Positions 34,813-42,305 of a stretch of 64,000 nucleotides of DNA are shown here, piece by piece. A model generated the notes under the pieces. The model did not search any database. It was not told the origin of the DNA and saw nothing but the letters and a program-made list of their open reading frames with translations. Within the stretch, counting starts at the first letter, position 1. Each line of letters starts with the position of its first letter. Source of the stretch: AC-51 sp963749895 (GTDB taxonomy: Bacteria > Actinomycetota > UBA4738 > HRBIN12); the NCBI GenBank assembly GCA_963749895.1, contig CAVVOG010000003.1:372001-436000 (forward strand). The letters are read 5' to 3'. The translations under genes were made by a program, and so were the position numbers.

Positions 34813-35720
34813 GCGTGGACCGGGCTGGACTTCTGGCGCAGGAGGCCGAGGGCTGGGTCGAGCTGCTCGAGGTGGTCGACGGGATCGATCCGGGTCGCCT
34901 CGAGGAGCCGGGGGTGACGCCGGACGGGTGGACCGTGAAGGACGTGCTCGTCCACGTCGGCGGATGGCTCGAGGAGTGCGCGGTGGTGCTCGAGGAGATG
35001 CAGGCCGGCACCCGGGAACGGAACCAGCCGGCGGAGACGCCGGGCCACGTGGAGCAGGTGAACGCCGGGCACGTCGAGCTCGCCCGGTCGATGGACCTGC
35101 CACGGGCGCGTGCCTTCCTCGTGGCCGCTCGTGATCGAGCGCGCTCGGCGATGTCCGGGCTCGATCCGTCGAGCGTCGAGGCGTGGAGCTGGTTCGAGGA
35201 GTCCGGACCGATGCACTACGCGAAGCACCGTCACGATCTGGCGGCCTGGCTCGCCGAGGTTCCGTCCGATCCGCGCGTGGGTCGGCTGCTGCAGGCCGAT
35301 GCCGAGGACTGGGTGGGGTTCGCATCCGTGCTCGACGCGCTGGAACCGGCGACGCCGCTCGGTGACCCGCCCGGGTGGACGGTGCACGACGTGGCGTTCC
35401 ACGTGGCGATGTGGATAGAGGCCTCGGCCGCCGATGTCGGGTCGAACCGCGGATGGGCGCACGACGACGACCCGGGTGAAGCCGACCTGGTCGACGCGAT
35501 GAACGCCCGGTGGCTCGTCGAGGGCCGCGGGCTCGCGCCGGACGAGGTCCGTGCCCGCCTGGGCAGGGCGCGAGCCCGCCTCCGCGCCGCCCTGGCGGCG
35601 CTGCCGACGCCCAGCGACGATGCGCTGGCGTGGTTCGAGGCGAACTCGATGGAGCACTACGCCGAGCATCTGCCGCACCTGCGAGCGGTGCTCCCCGGCC
35701 GGGTCGGCGACCACGGGTAG
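34809..35720 (+). CDS. Tandem DinB-fold (maleylpyruvate isomerase N-terminal-like) protein
   Basis: 303 residues made of two copies of one four-helix DinB-like domain. The first (about 1-150) has DGWTVKDVLVHVGGWLEE and AWSWFEESGPMHYAKHRHDLAAWL. The second (about 155-303) has PGWTVHDVAFHVAMWIEA and ALAWFEANSMEHYAEHLPHLRAVL. Both copies keep the early and late His positions that bind metal in this fold (HVGGW/HVAMW and HYxxH). Metal-dependent thiol or ring-opening chemistry occurs in relatives; the function here is unknown. The GTG start overlaps the obgE stop. Confidence 0.72.
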   Translation: MSVDRAGLLAQEAEGWVELLEVVDGIDPGRLEEPGVTPDGWTVKDVLVHVGGWLEECAVVLEEMQAGTRERNQPAETPGHVEQVNAGHVELARSMDLPRARAFLVAARDRARSAMSGLDPSSVEAWSWFEESGPMHYAKHRHDLAAWLAEVPSDPRVGRLLQADAEDWVGFASVLDALEPATPLGDPPGWTVHDVAFHVAMWIEASAADVGSNRGWAHDDDPGEADLVDAMNARWLVEGRGLAPDEVRARLGRARARLRAALAALPTPSDDALAWFEANSMEHYAEHLPHLRAVLPGRVGDHG

Positions 35721-35723
35721 TAT
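35718..35723 (+). promoter_or_regulatory. Leaderless-type -10 element of nadD (TAGTAT)
   Basis: TAGTAT ends seven bases before the nadD ATG. The TAG inside it is also the stop codon of the preceding gene. Confidence 0.5.
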
Positions 35724-35730
35724 CCGGCCG

Positions 35731-36327
35731 ATGGGCACTCGGCTCGGGATCATGGGCGGCACGTTCGACCCGATCCACTACGGACACCTCGTCACCGCCG
35801 AGGAAGCGTTGCACCAGTTCGCCCTGGACGAGGTCCTGTTCCTGCCCACCGGCCAGCCGTGGATGAAGGAGCACGAGGACGTGTCGGCGGCCGAAGACCG
35901 GTACCTGATGACGGTGATCGCGACCGCGTCGAACCCGCGGTTCCGCGTGTCGAGGCTCGAGGTCGACCGGGAGGGGACGACGTACACGGTCGACACCCTG
36001 CGGGGCCTCCGTGCTGAGTTCGGCGACGGCGTGGATCTGTTCTTCATCTCGGGGGCCGACGCGATCCTCGAGATCTTCCAGTGGAAGGATCCCGAGGAGC
36101 TCTTCGAGCTGGCGGACTTCATCGCCGCCACGCGTCCCGGGTACGACATCGCGTTGTTCGAGGCGACGGCGCCGAACAGCCATCCTCGGATCAGCGTGAT
36201 GAACATCCCGGCGCTCGCGATCAGTTCGACCGACGTCCGTCGGCGCGTCGCCGCGGGTCGACCGATCCGCTACCTGGTGCCCGAGGGCGTCAACAGCTAC
36301 GTGCAGAAGGCGGGTCTGTACCGGTGA
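35731..36327 (+). CDS. nadD: Nicotinate-nucleotide adenylyltransferase
   Basis: 198 residues, the usual size. It adenylates nicotinate mononucleotide in NAD synthesis. The nucleotidyltransferase motif GGTFDPIHYGHL is at 9-20 and the ISSTDVRRRV motif near 170. The ATG at 35731 is fixed by homology and by the -10 element seven bases upstream. It overlaps the next gene in GTGA. nadD-LytR_C-rsfS is a common actinobacterial order. Confidence 0.95.
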   Translation: MGTRLGIMGGTFDPIHYGHLVTAEEALHQFALDEVLFLPTGQPWMKEHEDVSAAEDRYLMTVIATASNPRFRVSRLEVDREGTTYTVDTLRGLRAEFGDGVDLFFISGADAILEIFQWKDPEELFELADFIAATRPGYDIALFEATAPNSHPRISVMNIPALAISSTDVRRRVAAGRPIRYLVPEGVNSYVQKAGLYR

Positions 36328-37364
36328 CGGACGGTCGCCGCCGGCGCCTGACGCCGCTCGCGGCGCTCCTCGCGGCGATCCTGATCGTGGTGGCGGTCGC
36401 GTGGTGGTTCGCGCGGGAGCGCACGGCCGAGGGGCCCGGGGCCTCGCCGTCGGGAGGGGCCGGAGGGCGCGCGGACCTCGTCGTGCTCTCGGTGACCGGG
36501 AGCCCTCACGCGCTCCTGGCCGTCGTGGGATCGGGGCAGGGGCGTGACCCGGCGGCGCTCATCCTGCCACCGGGCACGACCGTGGTCGCGCCCGGTCAGG
36601 GTGAGACGACGACCGAGCAGGTGCAGGCGCTCCCGGGCGAGGGGATGCGGATCGCGTCCTCGAACGCCGTGGGCGCGTGGGCGGAGCACTACGGGGTCGT
36701 CGGTCTCGAGACGCTCGGCGAGGCGATCGACCGCGCCGGAGGCCTGACGGTGGAGCTCCCGGACCCGGTCACCCTCGACGGCGCGACGGTGGGTCCCGGT
36801 CCCACCACGCTGTCGGGTCCCCAGGTCGTCGCGTTCCTGGACGGCGCATCGACCGAGGAGGCGACCCTGCGATGGATCGTCGTGCTCGACGGGCTCTTGG
36901 ACCGCACGGTGATCGAGCCAGACGATCTGGCGGAGTCCGACGATGCCGGGGCGTTCGCCGATGCGTTGGCCGATGCCCAGGGTGCGGATGCCTACCTGAT
37001 CGCGCTGCAGATCGTCGGCGGGACGACCGCGATCCCTGCCCAGCCGGACCTGGACGAGCTGATGGGCGATCTGTTCGGGTCCCCCGTTCCCACGCCCGTC
37101 GTCGTCGAGAACGGCTCCGGGGAGGCGGGGGTCGGGGAGCTGGTGGGCGGTCGGATCATCCCCGAGGGGTTCCGGGTCGTCCTGTCCAGCAACGCCGAGT
37201 CGTTCCGCTACGAGGTGACGCAGATCACGGCGACGGGCCAGGCGCACGTGGACGATGCAGAGACGATCCGCGATGCGCTCGGAACCGGGGAGGTGCAGGT
37301 GACGCAGGTACCATCGGGGCTCGCAGACGTGGTGATCGTGACGGGGAAGGATCTCGAAGCATGA
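36324..37364 (+). CDS. Membrane-anchored protein with LCP-like and LytR_C domains
   Basis: 346 residues. A single N-terminal membrane segment (about 8-28) is followed by an extracytoplasmic region. Residues 45-230 resemble a reduced LytR-CpsA-Psr domain: DPAALILPPGTTVVAP, YGVVGLETLGEAIDRAGGLTV. Residues 255-346 form a LytR_C domain (VVVENGSGEAGVGELVGG to VVIVTGKD). LCP proteins attach polymers to the cell wall. The arginine and aspartate cluster of active LCP enzymes is not evident, so catalysis is uncertain. GTG start overlaps nadD; its end overlaps rsfS (ATGA). Confidence 0.75.
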   Translation: MTDGRRRRLTPLAALLAAILIVVAVAWWFARERTAEGPGASPSGGAGGRADLVVLSVTGSPHALLAVVGSGQGRDPAALILPPGTTVVAPGQGETTTEQVQALPGEGMRIASSNAVGAWAEHYGVVGLETLGEAIDRAGGLTVELPDPVTLDGATVGPGPTTLSGPQVVAFLDGASTEEATLRWIVVLDGLLDRTVIEPDDLAESDDAGAFADALADAQGADAYLIALQIVGGTTAIPAQPDLDELMGDLFGSPVPTPVVVENGSGEAGVGELVGGRIIPEGFRVVLSSNAESFRYEVTQITATGQAHVDDAETIRDALGTGEVQVTQVPSGLADVVIVTGKDLEA

Positions 37365-37765
37365 CGGGTACGCAGGTCGGGGCGGTCGGGCTGCCGGCCA
37401 GTCGCGACGTGGCGCGGACCGCCGCGCGGGCGGCCGAGGACAAGCTGGCCGAGCGCGTCGTCGTCCTCGACGTCCACGAGCTGATCGTGATCACCGACTT
37501 CTTCGTGATCTGCTCGGCGACCAGCGACCGTCAGCTCAAGACCGTGATCGACGCCGTCGAAGACTCGGTGCGCAGCCAACTCGGGGTCCGGCCGGTCCGT
37601 CGTGAGGGGGAGCAGGGCGCCGGCTGGTGGCTGCTCGACTACGTCGACGTCGTGGTCCATGTGTTCGGGCAGGAGGAGCGCGAGTACTACGACCTCGAGC
37701 GCCTGTGGCGTGACGCCCCCCTGCTGACCTGGGGCGACGAGCCCGAGGCCGCGTCCGGCGGGTAG
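37361..37765 (+). CDS. rsfS: Ribosomal silencing factor RsfS
   Basis: 134 residues. It binds L14 on the 50S subunit and blocks subunit joining when nutrients are scarce. AARAAEDKLAERVVVLDVHEL, TDFFVICSATSDRQLKTVID and GWWLLDYVDVVVHVFGQEEREYYDLERLW are diagnostic. The ATG overlaps the preceding stop. Its own TAG stop is the first three bases of the tRNA promoter -10 element. Confidence 0.95.
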   Translation: MTGTQVGAVGLPASRDVARTAARAAEDKLAERVVVLDVHELIVITDFFVICSATSDRQLKTVIDAVEDSVRSQLGVRPVRREGEQGAGWWLLDYVDVVVHVFGQEEREYYDLERLWRDAPLLTWGDEPEAASGG

Positions 37766-37768
37766 ACT
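37763..37768 (+). promoter_or_regulatory. -10 element of tRNA-Ala, overlapping rsfS stop (TAGACT)
   Basis: TAGACT begins with the rsfS stop codon and ends 12 bases before the mature tRNA 5' end, a normal spacing for a short tRNA leader. Confidence 0.5.
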
Positions 37769-37780
37769 CGCCTTCCGAGC

Positions 37781-37856
37781 GGGCCCATAGCTCAGCTGGT
37801 AGAGCGCTTGGCTGGCAGCCAAGAGGTCCGGGGTTCGAGTCCCCGTGGGTCCACCA
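37781..37856 (+). tRNA. tRNA-Ala (anticodon GGC), CCA encoded
   Basis: 76 bases folding into a full cloverleaf. The acceptor is GGGCCCA with TGGGTCC and includes the G3-U70 pair that identifies alanine tRNAs. The D stem is GCTC/GAGC, the anticodon stem CTTGG/CCAAG with loop CTGGCAG (anticodon GGC), and the T arm CGGGG-TTCGAGT-CCCCG. Discriminator A and a genomic CCA end it. It reads GCC and GCU codons and follows rsfS as in many actinobacteria. Confidence 0.97.
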
Positions 37857-37934
37857 CCAGCGGCCTGTCCCGGATCTCGCGTTCCCTCGGCCAGCGGGTC
37901 CAGTTCGCCCGGCGTCACTGCCGATAAGACAGGC

Positions 37935-38525
37935 ATGTCGAAGACCCGCACGTTGCTCGTGTGTCTGTCCGTCATCGCCGTGTCGCTCACGTCCGTGCCT
38001 GCGGGGGTGGCCTCCGTGTCGGAGCGCGCCGTCCGCCCGTACCGACCCGACGCCTGGATCACGCTGTGCGGCCTGAGCACCGGGTGCACGATCGATCCCC
38101 CTCCGCACGCCTGGCGAGGCAACGACGTCTACAACCGAACCGGCTACCGGCAGTCGTGGAGCGTCCGCATGCAGGACGGGGAGGGTGTGCGGTTCTGGAT
38201 CCGGCTGCAGAACGACGGCGCCTCCGCGGACACGCTGCGGGTGCTCGGGTGCAAGGGGACGGAACGGTTCGTCGTCAACGCGGTCCTGATCGGCAAGCAC
38301 AAGCGGCCCAACTGGCAGGCCGAGAACATCACGAAGGCCTTCAAGCGCGGGACCGCGACGTTCCCGTTCGGACCGGCCCCCGACGGCGGGAAGGTGTTCT
38401 TGACCGTGAACATCATCGCGCCGACACCGGCGGAGGGCGTGACCTATCACTGCCCGATCACGATCGCCTCCGAGGGCAACCCCGACCGTTCGGACACCGT
38501 AGTCGGGACGATGACCACCTACTGA
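37935..38525 (+). CDS. Secreted hypothetical protein
   Basis: 196 residues from the ATG at 37935. A Sec signal peptide covers about 1-27 (hydrophobic core, cleavage near VASVSE). The mature protein has four cysteines (CGLSTGC, VLGC and TYHC) and a beta-rich immunoglobulin-like pattern (YRQSWSVRMQDGEGVRFWIRLQNDG). No family recognised. An in-frame earlier start at 37845 would fall inside the tRNA and is rejected. No good ribosome site is seen. Confidence 0.65.
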   Translation: MSKTRTLLVCLSVIAVSLTSVPAGVASVSERAVRPYRPDAWITLCGLSTGCTIDPPPHAWRGNDVYNRTGYRQSWSVRMQDGEGVRFWIRLQNDGASADTLRVLGCKGTERFVVNAVLIGKHKRPNWQAENITKAFKRGTATFPFGPAPDGGKVFLTVNIIAPTPAEGVTYHCPITIASEGNPDRSDTVVGTMTTY

Positions 38526-38552
38526 GGCAGGTCCGGCATCGACGTGACCCGC

Positions 38553-38558
38553 TAGCCT
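38553..38558 (+). promoter_or_regulatory. Leaderless-type -10 element (TAGCCT)
   Basis: TAGCCT ends eight bases before the GTG at 38567 of the next hypothetical gene. Confidence 0.45.
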
Positions 38559-38566
38559 TCGGGCCC

Positions 38567-39043
38567 GTGGAACGGCCCTCCTTGGAAGCGATCGTCCTGT
38601 GTCTCGATGGCGAGGGGATCCTCCACGTGTCGCCGCACGGCGTCGAGACGGTTCGCGCCCCGTGGGATCCCGACCTCGATCCGATGGAGGCCATCGTCGA
38701 CGTGGTCGCCGATCTCGGCCTGGTGCCCGTCATGGCGCATTCGACGTCGTGGCGGATCGTCGCACGCGAGATCCTGCTGACCTTCCTCGTGATCGTCGAA
38801 CCGCCCGACCATCTGCCGCCGACCCACGAGATCGAGCGCGTGTCGCGTGCCGAGCTGGCGCGTGGCGGTCCGACCACGGCGCCCCCGGCCGTCCACCTCA
38901 GCCAGGTCGTCGAACACGGCCTCCGTCACCTCGCGTGGCTCGTCGCCGAGGACGACGTGATCCACGAGGCGCTCGCTGCATGGTCGGCGTCGCTGGGCGA
39001 GTACCGACCGGAGCCGTTCCGGGCGTTCAGTCGGGGGAGCTGA
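38567..39043 (+). CDS. Hypothetical protein
   Basis: 158 residues, soluble, GTG start placed by the -10 element eight bases upstream and by a globular N-terminus (LEAIVLCLDGEGILHVSPHG). A helix-strand pattern with REILLTFLVIVEPPDHLPP near 65 and HGLRHLAWLVAEDDVIHEAL near 120 is seen, but no family is recognised. No signal peptide. A hairpin follows the stop. Confidence 0.55.
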   Translation: MERPSLEAIVLCLDGEGILHVSPHGVETVRAPWDPDLDPMEAIVDVVADLGLVPVMAHSTSWRIVAREILLTFLVIVEPPDHLPPTHEIERVSRAELARGGPTTAPPAVHLSQVVEHGLRHLAWLVAEDDVIHEALAAWSASLGEYRPEPFRAFSRGS

Positions 39044-39044
39044 A

Positions 39045-39072
39045 CCCGTCGCGAGGTCCCGTCGGCGACGGG
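39045..39072 (+). terminator. Terminator-like hairpin
   Basis: CCCGTCGC at 39045-39052 pairs perfectly with GCGACGGG at 39065-39072 around a 12-base loop, starting one base after the preceding stop codon. No T-tract follows. Confidence 0.35.
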
Positions 39073-39107
39073 CAGGACGTCCACGTCGGGCCGTAGTCCG
39101 TATTGCC

Positions 39108-39113
39108 TAGACT
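39108..39113 (+). promoter_or_regulatory. Candidate -10 element (TAGACT)
   Basis: TAGACT lies 29 bases upstream of the ATG at 39143, giving a short leader with GAGAGGGAG as ribosome site. Confidence 0.35.
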
Positions 39114-39142
39114 GCGGCGGACGGAACGAGAGGGAGATCGTG

Positions 39143-40366
39143 ATGAAGATCCTGGTGGTGGGTGCCGGTGGCGTGGGTGCGTCGTTCGCCCCGATCGCGG
39201 CGCGGCGTGACTTCTACGAGCACATCGTGTTCGCCGACTACGACGAGGCCCGTGCGAAGAGCGTGGTCGAGCGCTACGACGGCGGAACGGGCCGCTTCAG
39301 CGCCGCCCAAGTGGACGCGTCCGACGCGTCGGCGGTGGCGGAGCTGTGCCGTTCGCTCGGGGTCACCCACGTGCTCAACGCGGTCGATCCGCGGTTCGTG
39401 ATGCCGATCTTCGACGGGGCGTTCGAGGCCGGGGTCACGTACCTCGACATGGCGATGTCGCTGTCGAAGCCGCACCCGGAGAGGCCGCACGAGCTGTCGC
39501 ACCTGAAGCTCGGCGACGAGCAGTTCGACAAGGCGGCGGCCTGGGAGGAGCGGGGCCAGCTCGCGCTCGTCGGCATCGGGGTCGAGCCGGGCACGTCGGA
39601 TGTCTTCGCGCGCTACGCGGCCGATGAGCTGTTCTCCGAGATCGACGAGGCGGGGGTCCGCGACGGTGCGAACCTCGTCGTGCAGGGCTACGAGTTCGCT
39701 CCCGGGTTCTCGATCTGGACCACGATCGAGGAGTGCTTGAACCCGCCCGTGATCTGGGAGAAGGATCGCGGCTGGTTCACGACCCCGCCGTTCAGCGAGC
39801 CCGAAACCTTCGTGTTCCCCGAGGGGATCGGCCCGGTCGAGTGCGTGAACGTCGAGCACGAGGAGGTCCTGCTGATCCCGCGCTGGCTCGACGTGAAGCG
39901 GGCCACCTTCAAGTACGGGCTCGGGGACGAGTTCATCGAGGTCCTCAAGACCCTCCACAAGCTCGGCCTGGACAAGACCGATCCGGTGAGCGTCCGCGGT
40001 CAGCAGGTGAGCCCTCGTGACGTCGTGGCGGCTTGCCTGCCGGACCCTGCCACGCTCGGTCCGATCATGACCGGGAAGACCTGCGCCGGCACCTGGGTGA
40101 CCGGCAAGGGCAAGGACGGGAACCCTCGTGAGGTCTACCTCTACCACGTGGTCGACAACGAGGAGACCTGGGGTCGGGATCAGGCGCAGGCCGTCGTGTG
40201 GCAGACGGCGATCAACCCCGTGATCGCCCTCGAGCTGCTCGCGAACGGCACGTGGGGCGGGCAAGGGGTCCTCGGCCCGGAGGCGTTCGCGCCGGTCCCG
40301 TTCCTGGACATGCTGAACGAGTACGGCTCGCCGTGGGGGATGGAGGAGCGCACCCGGACCGCCTGA
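39143..40366 (+). CDS. Saccharopine dehydrogenase family protein
   Basis: 407 residues. The Rossmann motif is KILVVGAGGVGASFAPIA at 2-19. HVLNAVDPRFVMPIFDGAFEAGVTYLDMAM near 76-105 is the usual catalytic-domain start. The C-terminal region has VTGKGKDGNPREVYLYHVVDNEETW and the QTAINPVIALELLANGTWGG closing segment seen in lysine-ketoglutarate reductase and carboxynorspermidine dehydrogenase relatives. It is probably an NAD(P)-linked oxidoreductase on an amino-acid or polyamine adduct; the substrate is unknown. The ATG at 39143 is seven bases from GGAG; the GTG one codon earlier is also possible. Confidence 0.85.
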   Translation: MKILVVGAGGVGASFAPIAARRDFYEHIVFADYDEARAKSVVERYDGGTGRFSAAQVDASDASAVAELCRSLGVTHVLNAVDPRFVMPIFDGAFEAGVTYLDMAMSLSKPHPERPHELSHLKLGDEQFDKAAAWEERGQLALVGIGVEPGTSDVFARYAADELFSEIDEAGVRDGANLVVQGYEFAPGFSIWTTIEECLNPPVIWEKDRGWFTTPPFSEPETFVFPEGIGPVECVNVEHEEVLLIPRWLDVKRATFKYGLGDEFIEVLKTLHKLGLDKTDPVSVRGQQVSPRDVVAACLPDPATLGPIMTGKTCAGTWVTGKGKDGNPREVYLYHVVDNEETWGRDQAQAVVWQTAINPVIALELLANGTWGGQGVLGPEAFAPVPFLDMLNEYGSPWGMEERTRTA

Positions 40367-40436
40367 CGCTTCGCTCAGGTTGGCCCCCGGACCGGCCGAA
40401 GGTTCCCTCGGACGATACGAGGAACCGAGGTCGGGG

Positions 40437-42266
40437 ATGGACGAACCGAAGACGTACGCGGACGGCGACCGATTCGATGGGTCCGCCGCGTCGTGGCTCC
40501 CGGGCACCCGCCTCGAGGGCCTGTCGAAGCGCGCTGCGTCCCTGCGCCCCCGACTGGACGGGGCGATGTTCGATGCCGAGGCGATGTACCGGGCCCTGAT
40601 CCAGCACATCGACGCGGTCGTGTACCTCGATCCGATCGACGAGAACGCCGAGAGCCTCTACGTCAGCCCACAGGTCGAGGAGCTCCTGGGCATCACCCAG
40701 GAGGAGTGGCTGACCGACCCGTACTCGTGGAGCCGGCACGTCCACCCCGACGACCTCGACCGGGTGTGGGAGGAGTACGCCGAGGCGCTCGAAGCCGACG
40801 TCCCGCTCGACCGCGAGTACCGGATGATCGACGAGCACGGCGAGGTCCACTACGTCGTCGAGCAAGCGTTCCCGATCCGTGACCGCGACGGTACCCCGTA
40901 CATGGTGCAGGGGATGATCTTCGACGTCACCGACCGCAAGAGCGCCGAGGAGCTCCAGTTCCTCGCGCACCACGACAAGCTGACCGGCCTGCCGAACCGA
41001 CAGCTGTTCGAGGAGATGCTGGGTCTGTCGATCTCCCGGGCGAAGCGGACCGAGACCAGCGTCGCTGTCCTGTTCCTGGACCTCGACACCTTCAAGCAGG
41101 TCAACGACACGTTGGGCCACCACGTGGGCGACGAGCTGCTGGCGGGGATCGCGGAACGGCTCCGCCCGTGCGTGCGTGAATCCGACCTGCTCTGCCGGCG
41201 CAGCGGTGACGAGTTCCTGGCGTTGCTGGTCGACCTGGATCCGAACCGCGATCATGCGGTCGTGCAGGCCGAGCTGGTCGCCGAACGGATCGCCGAGGCT
41301 CTCGACCCGCCGTTCGTCCTGGCCGGACACGAGTATCAGGCCTCGGCCTCGGTCGGGATCAGCCTGTACCCGCACGACGCGCTCGACGTCTCCTCGATGC
41401 TGAAGCACGCCGACGACGCGATGTACCGGAGCAAGAAGCGTCAACGCGGCGGCCACGAGGTGTACGTGGGGGACGACCTGAGCGAGGAGGCCGATCGCTC
41501 CGTGACCTCGAAGATCCGTCGTGCCGTGCAGGAGCAGGACTGGGTGCTCCACTGGCAGCCGATCGTGAGCCTGTCCTCGGGGGAGATCGTCGCCGCCGAG
41601 GGGTTGATCCGCTGGCGTGACCTGTCGGGTGGACTCGTGGCCCCCGGCGACTTCCTCCCGCTCGCCGAGGAGATGGGCCTGATCGAGGCGATCGGCGACT
41701 GGGTGCTCGAGGAGATCTGCCGCCAGGATCGCGAGTGGCGTGCCCAGGGGCTCCTGGTCAAGGTCAGCGCGAACCTCTCGCCCCGTCAGCTCTGGTCGGC
41801 GCACCTGTCGGACAAGCTCCTCACGCGGATCCGCGAGTCCGGTGTCGACCCACGCGACGTGATCCTCGAGGTGGGGGAGTCGGTCGCGATGGCCGATCCC
41901 GAGCGCGCCCAGAAGGTCCTGTACGACCTGCGGGCCTGGGGTCTCTCGCTCGCGATCGACGACTTCGGCACGGCGCAGTCCTCGCTCGCTCGGCTCCAGA
42001 ACCTCCCCGCCGACTACCTCAAGATCGACCGGTCGTTCGTCCAGGGGGTCGATCAGGACCCATGGCAGCAAGGGGTGGTCAGGGCCGCGATCGCGCTCGC
42101 CGATCACCTCCAGGTGACGTCGGTGGCCGTGGGGGTCGAGACCGAGGCTGAGGCCGACTTCCTCCGTGCCGCGGGATGTACTCTGGCGCAGGGCTTCCTG
42201 TTCGGTCGGCCGGCGCCGGCCGCCGACCTGTCCACGCGTCTGGCCCCGGCGCCGGCCGGCGCCTGA
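40437..42266 (+). CDS. PAS-GGDEF-EAL cyclic di-GMP signalling protein
   Basis: 609 residues, no membrane segment. A PAS domain (about 55-160, VSPQVEELLGITQEEW) with its trailing PAC part (TPYMVQGMIFDVTDRK) precedes a GGDEF domain (about 175-335) whose signature reads SGDEF at 256-260. The EAL domain (about 350-600) reads E-G-L at 388-390. It keeps DDFG and KIDRSFV, but the usual AEGVET motif is AVGVET with V565 in place of Glu. It may make or break c-di-GMP, or act as a binding protein only. The ATG at 40437 follows a weak GAGG site. Confidence 0.88.
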   Translation: MDEPKTYADGDRFDGSAASWLPGTRLEGLSKRAASLRPRLDGAMFDAEAMYRALIQHIDAVVYLDPIDENAESLYVSPQVEELLGITQEEWLTDPYSWSRHVHPDDLDRVWEEYAEALEADVPLDREYRMIDEHGEVHYVVEQAFPIRDRDGTPYMVQGMIFDVTDRKSAEELQFLAHHDKLTGLPNRQLFEEMLGLSISRAKRTETSVAVLFLDLDTFKQVNDTLGHHVGDELLAGIAERLRPCVRESDLLCRRSGDEFLALLVDLDPNRDHAVVQAELVAERIAEALDPPFVLAGHEYQASASVGISLYPHDALDVSSMLKHADDAMYRSKKRQRGGHEVYVGDDLSEEADRSVTSKIRRAVQEQDWVLHWQPIVSLSSGEIVAAEGLIRWRDLSGGLVAPGDFLPLAEEMGLIEAIGDWVLEEICRQDREWRAQGLLVKVSANLSPRQLWSAHLSDKLLTRIRESGVDPRDVILEVGESVAMADPERAQKVLYDLRAWGLSLAIDDFGTAQSSLARLQNLPADYLKIDRSFVQGVDQDPWQQGVVRAAIALADHLQVTSVAVGVETEAEADFLRAAGCTLAQGFLFGRPAPAADLSTRLAPAPAGA

Positions 42267-42292
42267 ACCGACCGCACGGATCCACCGCCCCG

Positions 42293-42298
42293 TAGACT
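42293..42298 (+). promoter_or_regulatory. Leaderless-type -10 element (TAGACT)
   Basis: TAGACT ends seven bases before the GTG at 42306 of the FG-GAP protein gene. Confidence 0.5.
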
Positions 42299-42305
42299 CG
42301 CCCGC

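Noticed and set aside
37845..37934. Upstream start for the secreted hypothetical protein
   Set aside because: The first codons would lie within tRNA-Ala; the ATG at 37935 gives a clean signal peptide.
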